From JBEKTY01 sp049515555 (GTDB taxonomy: Bacteria > Planctomycetota > Planctomycetia > Pirellulales > Thermoguttaceae): a DNA stretch of 51,213 nucleotides. The notes beneath the pieces were generated by a model. That model did not search any database. It worked only from the letters and a program-made list of their open reading frames with translations, and was not told the origin of the DNA. The translations under genes were made by a program, and so were the position numbers. The stretch is taken from the NCBI GenBank assembly GCA_049515555.1, contig JBEKTY010000041.1:1-51213 (forward strand). Reading direction: 5' to 3'. Below, piece after piece: positions 1 to 11,900 of the stretch (positions are counted from its first letter, which is position 1; each line of letters opens with the position of its first letter).

Positions 1-1236
1 GTCCGTTTCATCAAGAAAGCCGACGGCACTTATGACTATGATTTTTCGATCATGGACAAGTACCTGGACATCGCCGAGCGGTGCATGGGCCGGCCCAAGA
101 TCACGGCCTTCATCGCCTGGGAGATCTACCTCAACACGCCCAAGAAGGAAGTGAAGTTCACGGGCAAGGAGGGGGTGCCCAATCATGAGTTCGACCGTGA
201 AGGCGCCTGGCAGGCCGCCCGCTGGGATCTTCGCGGCAAGGGCCCGGCCGTCACCGTGGTGGACCCCGGCAGCGGGCAGCTCTCGGCCGTCAATCTGCCG
301 CGCTTCGAGGACCCCGCCGCCAAGGCCATCTGGAAGCCGCTGTTCGACCAGTTGCACGAGCGGATGGCCCGGCGCGGGCTGGAGAAGACGATGGTGCTGG
401 GGATCGCCTCCGACTGCTGGCCGAACAAGGAAGAGATGACGCTCCTGCAGGAGGCCTCCGGCAATCTGCCCTGGATCAATCACACGCACGGCGGGAATCA
501 CGTGGGCATGAAACTGAACGGCCTGGCCACGGTCGCCTACACGGCCTACGTTTGGAACGTCCAATACCCCCAGGCCCTTCCCATCAACGCCGATGCACCC
601 AAGGCCTCCAGCACCGGGCGCATGTACGGTTGGAAGCAGCCGGAGCTGTACGCCGAGTTTCGGCGCTTCACGGCCCTGAACGACTGGCCGCCGTCGACGA
701 TCCTCCTCTTCTCCGAGCTCCAGATCACCGGGAATCAGCGTGGGCTGGGGCGCGTGGGGGCCGACTTCTGGCCGGTCTACAAGGACCGGCAGGGCCGCCG
801 CCGGGCCTGGATCTGGGACCGCTATCCGCAGAGCCTCTGGCATAGCTGCAACCTGATGAGCCACATGCTCGTGCCCGGCCCCGCCGGCCCGGTAGCCTCC
901 ACCCGCTACGAGCTCATGCGCGAAGGCCTCCAGGAGTGCGAGGCCCGCATCGCCATCGAGAGCGTGCTGACGGACGAGGCGAAAAAAGCCCAGCTCACGG
1001 TCGACCTGGCGCAGCAAGCGCAGCAACTGCTGGACGACCGCGTCTGGCAGGAGTTGAAGGCTTTCGGCGACATGCAGCTCACCGGCCGGTCGTATGCCAC
1101 CGCCAAGGACACCTGGTACTATGGCTGCGGCGGAACGGCGGGCCACTACTGGTACGCCAGCTCCGGGTGGCGGGACAAGGCACAGAAACTCTATACCCTA
1201 GCCGGCGAGGTGGAGCGAAAGCTGGGCCAGAAGTAA
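1..1236 (+). CDS. Glycosidase-like protein (DUF4091-like), 3' part
   Basis: The reading frame is open from the first base, so the 5' end lies outside the window; about 411 residues are visible, ending in TAA. The fragment reads like the C-terminal half of a secreted planctomycete glycoside-hydrolase-like TIM barrel. It is rich in aromatic residues and contains a late STRYELMREGL segment, which resembles the closing RxELLREGxED motif of DUF4091/GH123-like proteins. No catalytic pair can be assigned with confidence. The next gene starts 28 bases downstream on the same strand, so the two are probably cotranscribed. The family assignment is by resemblance only; that it is a real gene end is well supported by the length and coding character. 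Confidence 0.7.
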   Translation, partial: VRFIKKADGTYDYDFSIMDKYLDIAERCMGRPKITAFIAWEIYLNTPKKEVKFTGKEGVPNHEFDREGAWQAARWDLRGKGPAVTVVDPGSGQLSAVNLPRFEDPAAKAIWKPLFDQLHERMARRGLEKTMVLGIASDCWPNKEEMTLLQEASGNLPWINHTHGGNHVGMKLNGLATVAYTAYVWNVQYPQALPINADAPKASSTGRMYGWKQPELYAEFRRFTALNDWPPSTILLFSELQITGNQRGLGRVGADFWPVYKDRQGRRRAWIWDRYPQSLWHSCNLMSHMLVPGPAGPVASTRYELMREGLQECEARIAIESVLTDEAKKAQLTVDLAQQAQQLLDDRVWQELKAFGDMQLTGRSYATAKDTWYYGCGGTAGHYWYASSGWRDKAQKLYTLAGEVERKLGQK

Positions 1237-1264
1237 GCCCAAGCCCCAAGAGGATCTGTGAATC

Positions 1265-4200
1265 ATGAAACGCTTAGAATCCCCGAGCGTCCTGTGGGCC
1301 CTGTTGGGGCTGCTCATGGCCTTTCCGTGTTACGCCCAGACTCCGCTCCCGGTCAACCCCGGCTACAAGGCGCTGCCGCGGCCGATCAGTTACTCCATGC
1401 CACTGGCGCCAAGATCTGGCGCCAAAGCCGTAATTGTCTACGGCAAGCAAGCCGCCTGGACGCAGGCAGCGGCCGCTGCGGTGCAAAAGGCGATTCGGGA
1501 CTGGTCGGGCGTGACACTGGAACTGGCCGACGACCGCACCGTGACCAGCGATGAAACCTGGCTCCTGGCGGACTCCTGGCGCAAGACGCCGCTAATCGTG
1601 TTGGGCAACGCCCAGGACAATCGCCTCATGCACGCATTGGGCACGCGGTGTCTGTTGCAGAGCAACCGCACCTGGCCGGGCGGCGATCGCTTTGTGATCC
1701 GCTCGGTCTTCGAGCCGTTCGTGGCCGACGTGAACTACGTCGTTCTAGAGGCATCCAACCAGATGGGCATGAACGCGGCGATTGCAAGATTCGCGGACCT
1801 GCTCAAGACATTCGGCGAGCAGGCGAAGTCCACGGCAACGATTCCACCGCGCGTTCGCGTCGTGGGCTGCGTCAAGGACCGGTGGGAACCGAGAGCCCCG
1901 GAGTGGAAGCCGCCCGCGGAGTGGGCCGGCATGGGCGACCGTGAAGTGCCGGAACTGATCGCGGCCTTCAAGGGCAAGCCGCTATTGGCCGGCACGCCGG
2001 CGGGGAACGAACGGGTAACATCGGACATCTGGTGGCATGCCAACGGCGGTCAGAATTGGGGTCCGGAACCTATTCGCTGCGATCTGGATCTGGCCGGCGA
2101 AAAGGCCATCGCGGCGATGACCGTGATGGGCTGCCGCGCGATCGGCGGCCGGACCCACGGCTACTTCGACCACTACGGCGCCTTGGGGTCGTTCAACGGG
2201 ATCCGGGCCATCTTCAACTCCGCGATCCTCAGTCCGCAGGAAGTCGCCGAGCTGGAAAGTTGCATCGTCCTGTCCAGCACCGTTCCCTTGGACTACGTCT
2301 ACAACAACATCGGCGGAGATGTCGGCTGGTCGTGGGGTGATCGGCATTGCCTGGCGTCGCTGCTGTTCCAACTGCACGCCTTGGATTACGTCGCAGCCCA
2401 CTGCCGGATGGACGACAAGACCCGTAAGGAGGTCGAGCGCCGCTACGACGCGGCGTGCCGCAGCACCTCCCGGTACGTCCGCTCCTTCCGCGACAACGAC
2501 GAGAGCGACTGCCTGGGGGAGGACACCCTCATGCAGGTCTCCTGCGTGCTCCACCAGGGGCTCATGGACAACATCCGCAACGGCAACCTGCGCCGCAGCG
2601 CGGACCTGTACATCATGAGCGTGGACAACCTGCCGGCCCGCTGGGGCCAGCATGGCAACTACGTCGGGCTGGCCGGGTTTTCCAGCGGGCGGGGCGCAAT
2701 GTACTCGTCCTTCTTCGGCGGCGGGCTGGTCGATGAAGCCGCCTTCTATTACGACGATCCGCAATTCCGCTGGCTGGGGCAGAACTGGGCCGATATCAAG
2801 TGGTCCCGCGGCGGCGGATACTTGTTGTTTCATGGCGATACGGTCGGCCAAGCCGTCAAGCCGGTCGTGCCGGCAACCTGCGACGGCGTGCGTGCACTGC
2901 CCTTCGACGAGCGGCTGTATGCCGTGCTCAAAGACCGCAACCCGTATTTCCACAGCGGCGGAGGCGACGATCTTCGCCCGCCCCCCGAACCGTTTGAGAA
3001 GGCCGCGGACCGTGTGGTCTTCCGCGACGGGTTCGACGCGCAGCAGGCGTTTCTGTTCCTGGCGACATTCCAGCCGATGCGAGTCGGAAAGTACGTGCAG
3101 AACAACTCGATCGCCCGGTTCACCGATCTGGGGAACCTCTGGCTGTATACCAATACGGAGTCGCCGACCGGCTGGTCGCGGAACCTGATGTCGGTGTCCA
3201 ACGGAAAGAGCCACATCCCGCGCGCCGGCTGCACGGTGGAGGCGCTGTGCAACCTGGGCGAGCTAAGCGCGGTGTCCTCGAAGGAAGAGGGCCTTGCCGG
3301 GACCGACTGGACGCGGACGATCGTGCATTGGCGGGGGCATTACTTCGTGGTCCTGGATCACATGCGGGCCCTTCAGGACGACGAGTACGCCTATGTCTGC
3401 CGGTGGCGGACCACGCAGTTGGCGTCGCTGCGGAAGGGCATCTGGCTGGCAACGGCGCCCGACGGCGGCACGATGCGGATTCAGAATACCGACCCGCTGT
3501 TCCAGACATCGGAGTACCGGGAATGCGACGGCGCCGCGCGGCCCTACGTCTTGCAGCAGCACAAGCAGGCCAAACTGGCCAAGGGCCAGGTGCAGACCAT
3601 GCAGAACCTGATGTATGTTTCGGGCGCCGGCCGGAGAGACGAATTCGAGGCCCGGCGCGTCGGCCCGGAAGCGGTGCTGGTGCGGGGCCGGACCGGCGGC
3701 GGCGCCCAGGCGGCGCCTGGCGGCCCTGTGGCCAGCCATCTGGCGCTGATCGGGACCGGCGGGCAGATTCCGCTGGCGACGTTCCAAACGGACGCGACGA
3801 TCTACGACTTGTTCGGCGACAAACTGCACCTGGCCGGCGCGACGACGCTGAAGGTCAGGATCGGCGAAGAAATGCGGGAGATCTTCTGGGCCCCGCAGCC
3901 GGTGAATGTGTTGGTGGATTGCCAGACCGGCAAGGGCGAAGTCGAGATACGAGGCGAGCACGCCCTGCAGGTCAAGACGGGCGACACCTGGGGCAGCCGC
4001 AAGCCGGGCCGGCAGGCGGCTGTTTTCGCCCACGCCGGCGCGCTGCCCAAGGTGGGTGACCAACTGGAAGCGATGTGGAGTCGAAGCAAAGCACCAGGCG
4101 ACATGGCCGGACCGGCAACCGCCGGCGGCCAACAAGTGTTCCAGGTCAAGCGCGCCCCCACGACGTTCCAACGCCCCTTGCGGAAGCTGACCAACGCCAA

Positions 4201-5788
4201 CATAACCGCCACGCCTGCGTGGGGGTTGGATGGAGGATCACGATCCTGGTCCCATACGGACAACCTGGAGATCACCCTGTCCTTGCCGCAGTCCACGCCG
4301 TTGGGCTGCTTGCGGGTGGTGGGCATCATGAAGAGGCCGGAACCCGTCGTCGGGCGAAATCCTACGCAGGGCGAGGCCTGGGGATCGGCCGGGAAATTCT
4401 ACCAGGAGGGCGATTTCAAGTTCTCGCTGGTGCTCAGCGACGACGGATTCCAGAAGGATATCCGCCAGATCGAATCGCCGACGGTGAGGTTCGAGGAGAC
4501 GCTGGAATTCGCCAGCATGCACTGCGGGCAGGATCGCCTGCCGACCTGGCGAATCGGGATCGGCCGGAAGGCCCGGCAGCTCAAGCTGCTGCCCCGCGCC
4601 ACGACCAAAGAGCGGGCGCGGCTGATCGTGAGAGACCTCGAGCTGTACGAGGACCAATGCGTGGATGAGCTGACCGCCAAGGCGATCATCGCGGACATCG
4701 ACGGCGACGGCGCAGGCGAGCTGATCGTGGGCACGTCGCAGAAGGAGCTGGCTGCACTGGACGCCGAGGGGAATTGCCTTTGGCACAAGGACTGCCCCGG
4801 CGACGTTGTCAAGCTTGACGCCGCCGACCTGGACGAGAGCGGCAGGTTCCAACCGCTCGTTCTGCTGGGAACGGAGCGTCTCGTGCGACTCGATGCCGAC
4901 GGTTCGGAGCGACCCGGCGGCGACCTCTACAAGGCGCAGTGCGCGGCCTACCACGGCTGCGCCGGCGCCACGGGCGTGATCGGCCTGTCCGCGTGGGGGC
5001 CGGACGACCCCAAGAAAAAGGAAGTCATCCTTCACTCTTGCGGTCCGTTCCGCGTGCTGGCCGACGGGTCCATGAAACAGATACCCAAGTGCATGGGATT
5101 TGCGCAGGCCAGTGCCCGCCTGGTCAACTTGTACCCCGGCGAGCGGGAGGTGCTGGCAACGGTGGACTCACAGGGCACCAGGCTTTGGTCCCCGCACCGC
5201 GACGCGGAGGGCAATTACCCCGCGCTGGGATCGGTGAACGTAGCCGGGTTCGACGGCGGCGAGCGGGGCGGGTTCGGCTACGTGCGTGCCATCGACGTGC
5301 CGCCCTTCAAGGGATGCGTCTCAGCCATTCCCAGCGGGATCAATTACTTTCCCATCGACGCATTCATGGCGGGCTCGAAGGAAAAGGGCTGGAGCTTCAG
5401 CACGGGCGGCGCGCCCGCCGTGGCCGCGCTGGTGGAAGACGTCAGGGGCGACGGCGTGCCGCAGGTCTTCCTGGCGCGGCTGGACGGCTTCGTCAATGTC
5501 CTCAAACTGGCCGATGGTTCTTCACTGGGGTTGCTGAACACCGGCGAGCCGATCCTGGGCATGGCCCTGCTCCGGGGCAAGGACGGCAAGCCACGCCTGG
5601 CCGTCGGAACCAAGTTCGCCGTACATCTGTTTGGCAACGACCTGAAGGGGATTGGCCGCCACGTGTTGCCCACGGCGGCCGCGGCCTTCGCCGGGCCCGG
5701 CGGGAAGAACAAGGATCGCACCTACGTCATCGATACGGCTGGGAAGGTAACTGTCCTGATCATCGATCGCGGCAACCACGTACATTAG
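1265..5788 (+). CDS. Secreted heparinase II/III-like protein with FG-GAP repeats
   Basis: 1507 residues. An AGGA stands about 10 bases before ATG, and a Sec signal peptide (hydrophobic residues 9-23, probable cleavage after CYAQ) shows export. Residues about 330-500 look like the alpha/alpha toroid of heparinase-like lyases. Residues about 580-750 look like the following beta-sandwich, including a DWTRTIVHWRGHYFVVLDH stretch typical of planctomycete heparinase-like proteins. Near residue 1142 a DIDGDGAGELIVG loop starts an FG-GAP/VCBS-type propeller that runs to the C-terminus. The likely role is extracellular binding and cleavage of a uronic-acid polysaccharide. The lyase catalytic residues were not identified, so the reaction is inferred. 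It follows the preceding gene by 28 bases, suggesting one operon. Confidence 0.75.
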   Translation: MKRLESPSVLWALLGLLMAFPCYAQTPLPVNPGYKALPRPISYSMPLAPRSGAKAVIVYGKQAAWTQAAAAAVQKAIRDWSGVTLELADDRTVTSDETWLLADSWRKTPLIVLGNAQDNRLMHALGTRCLLQSNRTWPGGDRFVIRSVFEPFVADVNYVVLEASNQMGMNAAIARFADLLKTFGEQAKSTATIPPRVRVVGCVKDRWEPRAPEWKPPAEWAGMGDREVPELIAAFKGKPLLAGTPAGNERVTSDIWWHANGGQNWGPEPIRCDLDLAGEKAIAAMTVMGCRAIGGRTHGYFDHYGALGSFNGIRAIFNSAILSPQEVAELESCIVLSSTVPLDYVYNNIGGDVGWSWGDRHCLASLLFQLHALDYVAAHCRMDDKTRKEVERRYDAACRSTSRYVRSFRDNDESDCLGEDTLMQVSCVLHQGLMDNIRNGNLRRSADLYIMSVDNLPARWGQHGNYVGLAGFSSGRGAMYSSFFGGGLVDEAAFYYDDPQFRWLGQNWADIKWSRGGGYLLFHGDTVGQAVKPVVPATCDGVRALPFDERLYAVLKDRNPYFHSGGGDDLRPPPEPFEKAADRVVFRDGFDAQQAFLFLATFQPMRVGKYVQNNSIARFTDLGNLWLYTNTESPTGWSRNLMSVSNGKSHIPRAGCTVEALCNLGELSAVSSKEEGLAGTDWTRTIVHWRGHYFVVLDHMRALQDDEYAYVCRWRTTQLASLRKGIWLATAPDGGTMRIQNTDPLFQTSEYRECDGAARPYVLQQHKQAKLAKGQVQTMQNLMYVSGAGRRDEFEARRVGPEAVLVRGRTGGGAQAAPGGPVASHLALIGTGGQIPLATFQTDATIYDLFGDKLHLAGATTLKVRIGEEMREIFWAPQPVNVLVDCQTGKGEVEIRGEHALQVKTGDTWGSRKPGRQAAVFAHAGALPKVGDQLEAMWSRSKAPGDMAGPATAGGQQVFQVKRAPTTFQRPLRKLTNANITATPAWGLDGGSRSWSHTDNLEITLSLPQSTPLGCLRVVGIMKRPEPVVGRNPTQGEAWGSAGKFYQEGDFKFSLVLSDDGFQKDIRQIESPTVRFEETLEFASMHCGQDRLPTWRIGIGRKARQLKLLPRATTKERARLIVRDLELYEDQCVDELTAKAIIADIDGDGAGELIVGTSQKELAALDAEGNCLWHKDCPGDVVKLDAADLDESGRFQPLVLLGTERLVRLDADGSERPGGDLYKAQCAAYHGCAGATGVIGLSAWGPDDPKKKEVILHSCGPFRVLADGSMKQIPKCMGFAQASARLVNLYPGEREVLATVDSQGTRLWSPHRDAEGNYPALGSVNVAGFDGGERGGFGYVRAIDVPPFKGCVSAIPSGINYFPIDAFMAGSKEKGWSFSTGGAPAVAALVEDVRGDGVPQVFLARLDGFVNVLKLADGSSLGLLNTGEPILGMALLRGKDGKPRLAVGTKFAVHLFGNDLKGIGRHVLPTAAAAFAGPGGKNKDRTYVIDTAGKVTVLIIDRGNHVH

Positions 5789-5906
5789 GAAGGACAGGGG
5801 CCGCTATTGGCTTGACTTCCCTGGGCCGCCCATTCAGACTCATGGCAGCGCCGTTAGCTTGGGTTCGGTGTGGACTGGACCTTAAACGGTTACGGCGGTC
5901 CGACCC

Positions 5907-5934
5907 TTGACTGTGCTATTTCGCGCAGGATGAT
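5907..5934 (+). promoter_or_regulatory. Candidate promoter for the GH42-like gene
   Basis: TTGACT at 5907-5912 and GATGAT at 5929-5934 are separated by 16 bases and lie about 55 bases before the ATG at 5988, inside the 199-base gap after the heparinase-like gene. The -35 match is good and the -10 moderate. This is a sigma-70-style reading; planctomycete promoters are poorly characterised. Confidence 0.25.
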
Positions 5935-5987
5935 CAGACTCGGACGACGTGAGCAAGATATCAGCATTCCCTTGGGAGAACCTGACG

Positions 5988-8900
5988 ATGCGTGGCATGG
6001 TCACCGTGCTGAATCTGTTGTGTGTATTGCCCGCCATGGCAGCGCCGCCACAGGGCCAGCCGGCCAGCGAGGGGTTGGAAATCGGACTGCCGGGCTGGAG
6101 GGTTTCGGACGGCAGCGGGACTTGCAGCGTGGGCATCGACCCGCAGGTGAAATGCGACGGCAGGCCTGCCGCGGTCCTGCGGCGGGAGAAGGCCGGCGCC
6201 GCACCGCCCGGCTACCTGGAATGCGGGCCGTTGCCGGTCAAGCCGTCGCAGGTTTACTTGTTGGAATGCAGCGTGAAGGGGCGGGCGATTGCGCCCTCCG
6301 GCGCGGTCCTGCTGGCGGTCCGTTTCGGCTGCTTGGCCGAGCCCGGCGCGGCGCACGATTTGAAAAAGGCCGGGGAGTGCTACGTGGGGGCCGGCCCTTC
6401 GTCCGGACCCGGCCCGGGCGGCCGCCTTCCGGTGGGAACCTTCGATTGGCAGCCGTTTCGGCTGTACGTGCGGGCATTCGACGCCGCGGACGTGGCGGTG
6501 CTTCGTTTTACCGCTCCCACGGCCGGAACTCTGTGGGTCAGCGACGTCCGCTTCACGGCCGTGCCGGTCGTCAGGAACGTGAAGTCCGAGCTCCGCGACG
6601 GCATCGCAATTCCCGGCTATGGCGACGCGCCGGAGGGTTATCTGACCGACGGGATCTTCTGCTGGAACCAGGGTGCGAATAATGAGAAGATCGGCCGGGG
6701 ATACCGGGGATTGGAACAGGGCATCACAATCTCGCTCTCGCTGCCCCGGCCAACGATGGTCGACCGGCTGGTCCTTTCCTTGGTGCGCGTGAACTGCGGG
6801 CATACGCTCCAGAAGATCGAGGTCAATTGCAACAAGTACGGCCAACGCGTGAAGGTTGCCGAGGGGCCCGGCTATCTCACCGAGGAGTTCGATCAACGGC
6901 TGTGGATTGTCGAAGCGCCCGTGCGGCAAAGGACCGACGCCATCGAGCTGAAGCTCTTCGGCGGCGGGTACCTGGTGCCGTACGAAATCCTCGTGGTCGA
7001 AGGCAGCCAAGCGAGGGACGAAGACATGCAGAAGTACGCTTTGGCGGGGTGGTTCGTCCTGGCCGCCTCCGCGGCGCCGGCGGCGCAGGAGCCGGTGGTC
7101 GTCGAGAACGAATTCGTACGCATGGAATTCTGTCCGGCGGAAGGCGGGGTGTGCAAGCGGATGCTCTACAAGCCCGCCGGCAAAGAACTGGTCTCCGACT
7201 ATTCCGATGCGGGCTACGGGCTGTTTCGCGACTGCTTCTGGTCGCCCACCGAGCGAAACTACGCCGACGTGGTCTACCGGCAGGAGGTAACGAAGACCGT
7301 CGGCTCCGTCGCCATCCACCTGTGGGGTCGGGGAGCGGGCGGCATCTACAGTTTCACCGAGGTCCACAAGACCATCACGCTGGCCAACGGCAGTCCGCTG
7401 ATCCGCGCCGAGTACGAGATCAAGAATACCGTGGATTCCATGACCGACGGCGACTACGGCCTGTGGGTGCACAATTTCCTGGGCGTGATCGGGGGGAAGA
7501 ACCAGTACTTCATACCGACCACGCAGGGGATCCTGGAGGTCTGCAACGATCCCAATGAAAGGCCGCGGAACCCGGAATTGTGGATCCGCAATCCGGCCCG
7601 GGGCTGGATGGCCGGCGTCGGCGAAGGCCGGCATGGGCTGGCCTGGGCGGTAGATTACAGGCATCTGAACCTCTTCTACCAGTTCCTGGGGTTGGCCGTC
7701 CCAACCTGCGAATGGCGCTACAATCGGATCCCAGTGCCCTGCGGCCAGAGCCTGAAGACCGAGGTCACACTCATGCCGTTCACCGGCCTGGAGCGCGTGG
7801 ACGGCTTCTTCGGCGGCGTGGCCGGTTCGATCATCCTGCCCGCACAAGTCGCTCCAGGCGCCAAGGCCCTGCCGCGGGTGGAGTTGGTCGCGGCCGGAAA
7901 GCGGGAACTGACGCTCCGCTTCCGCTCACGGCTCCTTCCAACGACGGCCTGGACGCTTTGGGGCTCGCAAGACGTGGAACTCGGAAACGCCGTCGCGCAG
8001 TCGGTCGCCTGGCCGCAGGAGATGCTGATTCCCACGGGCACGACGGTGATCGGCTGCGAGATCGTGGAAAGCGGCCAGCCGATCGGGTCGATCGAGCGGC
8101 CGCTGGTGGCCGGCGCGCCCAGCGGGGTTTACGCCCTGGCGCCGGAGTGTGCCCAGGTCGGTTCCAAAGAGCCGCCCGCGGCGGCCGAGCCGGGCCTTCC
8201 CGAGCACAAGCTTTCCCTGGAAGTAGCGTCGCCGCACGTGCCCTGGGCCAAACCGTATGCCCGCGGGCCGCTGAAGGCCCTGATCCTGACCGACTGCGGC
8301 CGCCAGCGGGAGATCGTGGAGTTGATGGAGCGCTTCGACTTGGAAGTGGAAACGGAGAAACTCTTCTACGACACCGAGGGGGGCTATTTCAACGAAGTCG
8401 GCGAGCGCTCTGCGCGAACGCCTCAGCAGGCCCAGGCACGCCTGAAGAAGAAGCTCCACGAGCCGCTGGACGTGATCATGATCGCCGGTCTGCACTGGGC
8501 CAAGACCTTCGATGATGAGACCCGTAACTTGATCCTCGACAAGGCGAAGGCCGGCACCGGACTGGTGTACGTGGCCCCCTTGGGCGTGGTGGGCGACTTG
8601 CAGCACATCTGGCCCTTTGCCCGCGGCGAGAAGCGGAGCGGCTTCGGCTTTCTGGAAGCCAAGCGGAAACACTTCCTTACCGCGGGGATCCCTTACGACC
8701 TGCTGCCCCGCGTGGGCGGCATCGCCTACGACGGCCGGGTCCCCGACGAGAATGTGCTCCTGACGCACAAAGGCGGCGGCACGGCCAAGGAGATCCCGCT
8801 CGTGAGCGCCGGCGAGATCGGCAAAGGCCGGTGGGTCTGCTTCGCTTGGGACGTCTACTCCAATCTCCTGACCGGCGAGGGATACTCGTTCAGCCGTATC

Positions 8901-11900
8901 ACCCCGCAGGCCGAAAACGAAACCGATTCCCGGACCCGGAAACCGGGCGTCATGACGGACCGCGCCGGCCGCAAGATAACCTGGCGGTGCTGGGAGTATT
9001 TCTTCTCGCTGGCGGGGCGGGGACTGCTGTGGGCCGCCCGCCGCGACTCCGACCTGGCGGCGGAGGTGGCCGGGCGGGACGCCAGCGGTGGCCTGGCCGT
9101 GACTGTCGAATGTCCGGACCAGCCGCGGAGCGTGGTCCTCGAGATGACCTACCGCAACAAGTTCTCCGAAGACGTGGCGAGTCAGCGGCAGGCCGTGGAC
9201 CTCGTCAAGGGGAAGAACGCCTTCCACTTCACGCCCCCGGCGAACCTGATGCCGGGTGTGACGCTTGCGGACCTGCGCGTCCTTACGCCCGTGGGGAAGG
9301 TCGTCACCTGGGCCTCAGGCTACTACCAGACCAAGCCGACGATGGAGATTGCGGCCGTGGAACTGGAGCGGGCGATCCTGCCGCCCGGCGCCGAGCCGGT
9401 AGTGCGGGGGCGGGTGAGACTCAGCGGGCAGCCTGGGCCGGAGCACGCCCTGGAGGTGGCGATCACCGATTTCCACGGCCGGCTGGTGTTCCGGCAGGCG
9501 CTGGCGGCCACGGCCACGGCGTTCGAGGCCCGGCCGTTGGACGCGCTCTCCGTCCCCATGACCCTGGAAGTGCGGCTCCGGCAGGGCGGGCGCCTCCTCG
9601 ACAGGCAGACCCAGACCGTGCTGCTGCTCAAGCCGCGCACCTGGGATCCCCTCGAGTGCTGTCAATACGAATGGTACTGCTCCGCCGTCCACGGCTGGCC
9701 GATCCCGTATCTCTACGACCTCGAGCGGCAACGGGCCGGCCTGATCGGCATCACGAGCATGATGGACAACCCGCTGTTTGCCGTGTTGGACGCGGAGGTC
9801 TGCGGCAGCACGTCGCCGCTGTGCATCTGGGACATGAGCGACCGCAAGTTCCATGAGAAGAGCAACGCCTATGCCAGGACGAAGGACCGGAAGTACCTAG
9901 TCCGCGAGCCATGCTTGTGGGACCCGGCTTATCGGGAGCAGGCGCAGCAGTCTGTGCGCAAAGCGGCGGAAATGGCCATGGCCTACGGCGGCGGCCACGC
10001 CTACTGCCTTGGCGACGAAATGACCCTCACCTCCTACAACGCTTATTACGACTTCGATTTTGCCCCGGCCAGCATCGCGGCCTACCGCCGGTGGCTCCAG
10101 CGGCGCTACGGGACCGTCGCGGCGCTGAACGGCCAGTGGGGGACCGTGTACAAGGAGTGGGCTGAGATCCTGCCCATGACCGCGGAGGAAGCCCGCCGGC
10201 GGGGTGACGGCAATTACGCGCCCTGGGCCGACTTCCGCACGTTCATGGATGATTCGCAAGCCGACTTCTTTGCCTGCTTGCAGAAGGCCCTGGAGGAGGT
10301 GGACCCCCAGGCCAAGGTCAGCATCTCCGGCACCCAGGACGCCACCGCCGGCAACGGCGTCGACTGGTGGAAGCTCTGCCACAGCCTCAGGCTGCTGCAC
10401 AGTTACAGCAGCGAGAATACGCAGTATCTGCACCAAGCCTTCAGCCGAGCGGCCGGCACGCTCGTAGCGCCGTATCTGAACAATGCCTGCGGCCGGGCCT
10501 GCGGACCGGTGCGGGAAGGCAACATGTGGTGGGCCGTGTTCTACGAGTGCTTCGGACTGACCTCCCTGGGAACGCCGAATTATTTCCTCCCGGACTTGAC
10601 GATCTCCGAGACGGGCCTGGAAGCCAGGAACTTCCTGGCCGAAGTCCGCGGCGGGATCTGGCCGCTCCTGCGGAGCGTGCGCCGCGATCCGCCGCCGATC
10701 GCCATCCTCCATTCCCAACCCAGCATCCAGGCCAACTGCATTCTCAACCGCGAGCAGCGCTGCCAGAAGGTCCGCGACGCCTGGGTCTCGCTGTTGCACG
10801 ACAGCGGCCTGCAGTTCGACTTCGTGGCCTGCGCCCAATTGGCGTCGCCGGGCTTTCTCGCCAAACACGGCTACCGGGCCCTGGTCCTGCCGGAGTGCCT
10901 GGCCCTGTCGGACAAGGAGGCGGCCGAGATCCGGGCCTTCGCCCAAGGCGGCGGCGTGGTGATCGCCGACAACAGCCCGGGCTGGATGAACGAGCATTGC
11001 CGCACGCTCGGCGCGGGGCAGTTGGACGACCTGTTCGGCCTGTCGGCCGACCGCCAGCCCTGCGGGGGCGGAAAGCCCACGCTGACGCTGAAGGAAGACT
11101 GGGGCGGCCTGAACGCTGGTCAGCCGATTGCCGGCTTCGCACCCTTGGGGAAGGTCGTGCCGGCGAAGGCCGCGGCCGCGCTCTGCTCGCCCGATCTCGC
11201 CCTGGGCGCGATTTACCATGCCGCGGCCGGCGAGGGACAGGCCGTGTACCTGAACCTCTGCCTGGCGCCATACCTCGAAGAGCGGCAGATGGGAGGCCGC
11301 GGCGAGACGGTGTTCCGCCGACTGATCGCCGGCGGGCTGGCCTTGGCGGGAATTCGGCCGGAGTTCGCGGTGGAACCGGCGGGGAAGAAGGCCTTCCACG
11401 GCCACGTCGTGTCCTTCACCGATCAGGAGGTCCGCTACTTGGGAATCATCCGGGAATACGTGGGCGGAGAACCGGAAGACGCTTTTGCGATCCGTTTACC
11501 CGCCGTGGTGCACGTGTACGACGTCCGGAAGAAGAAGCACTTGGGGCAGACCGACAAGATCGCGGCCGTGCTCTATCCGGGTGCGGCCAAGGTATACTGC
11601 TTGTCGCCGATCGAGCGTCCGGCGCCGACGTTGGAGTGCCCGGCCGAAGCGACGCGGGGATCCTCGGTTCGCTGCGCCTTGGGCGCCGCTCAGGCGAGCG
11701 GCGCGGTTAGCGTGATGCGGTTGGAAATGTACGATCCGGCCGGGACGCTGCGATCCTATTACTCGGGACCGCGGCTGCTCAAGCCCGGCCAGACCCGGAT
11801 CGAGGCCGCCTTCTCGCTGGCCCTGAATGATCCGCCCGGCCCATGGGTCCTTAAGGCGGTGGAACTCGTCAGCGGAAAGATGGCCGATCGCAAGCTGGTC

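Noticed and set aside
1982..3214. Long minus-strand open frame (410 codons) opposite the heparinase-like gene
   Set aside because: High-GC shadow of a clearly coding + strand gene; no motif or start signal.
5961..7847. 628-codon minus-strand frame opposite the GH42-like gene
   Set aside because: Low-complexity, Arg/Gly/His-rich translation mirroring codon bias; the + strand carries recognisable domains and a ribosome-binding site.
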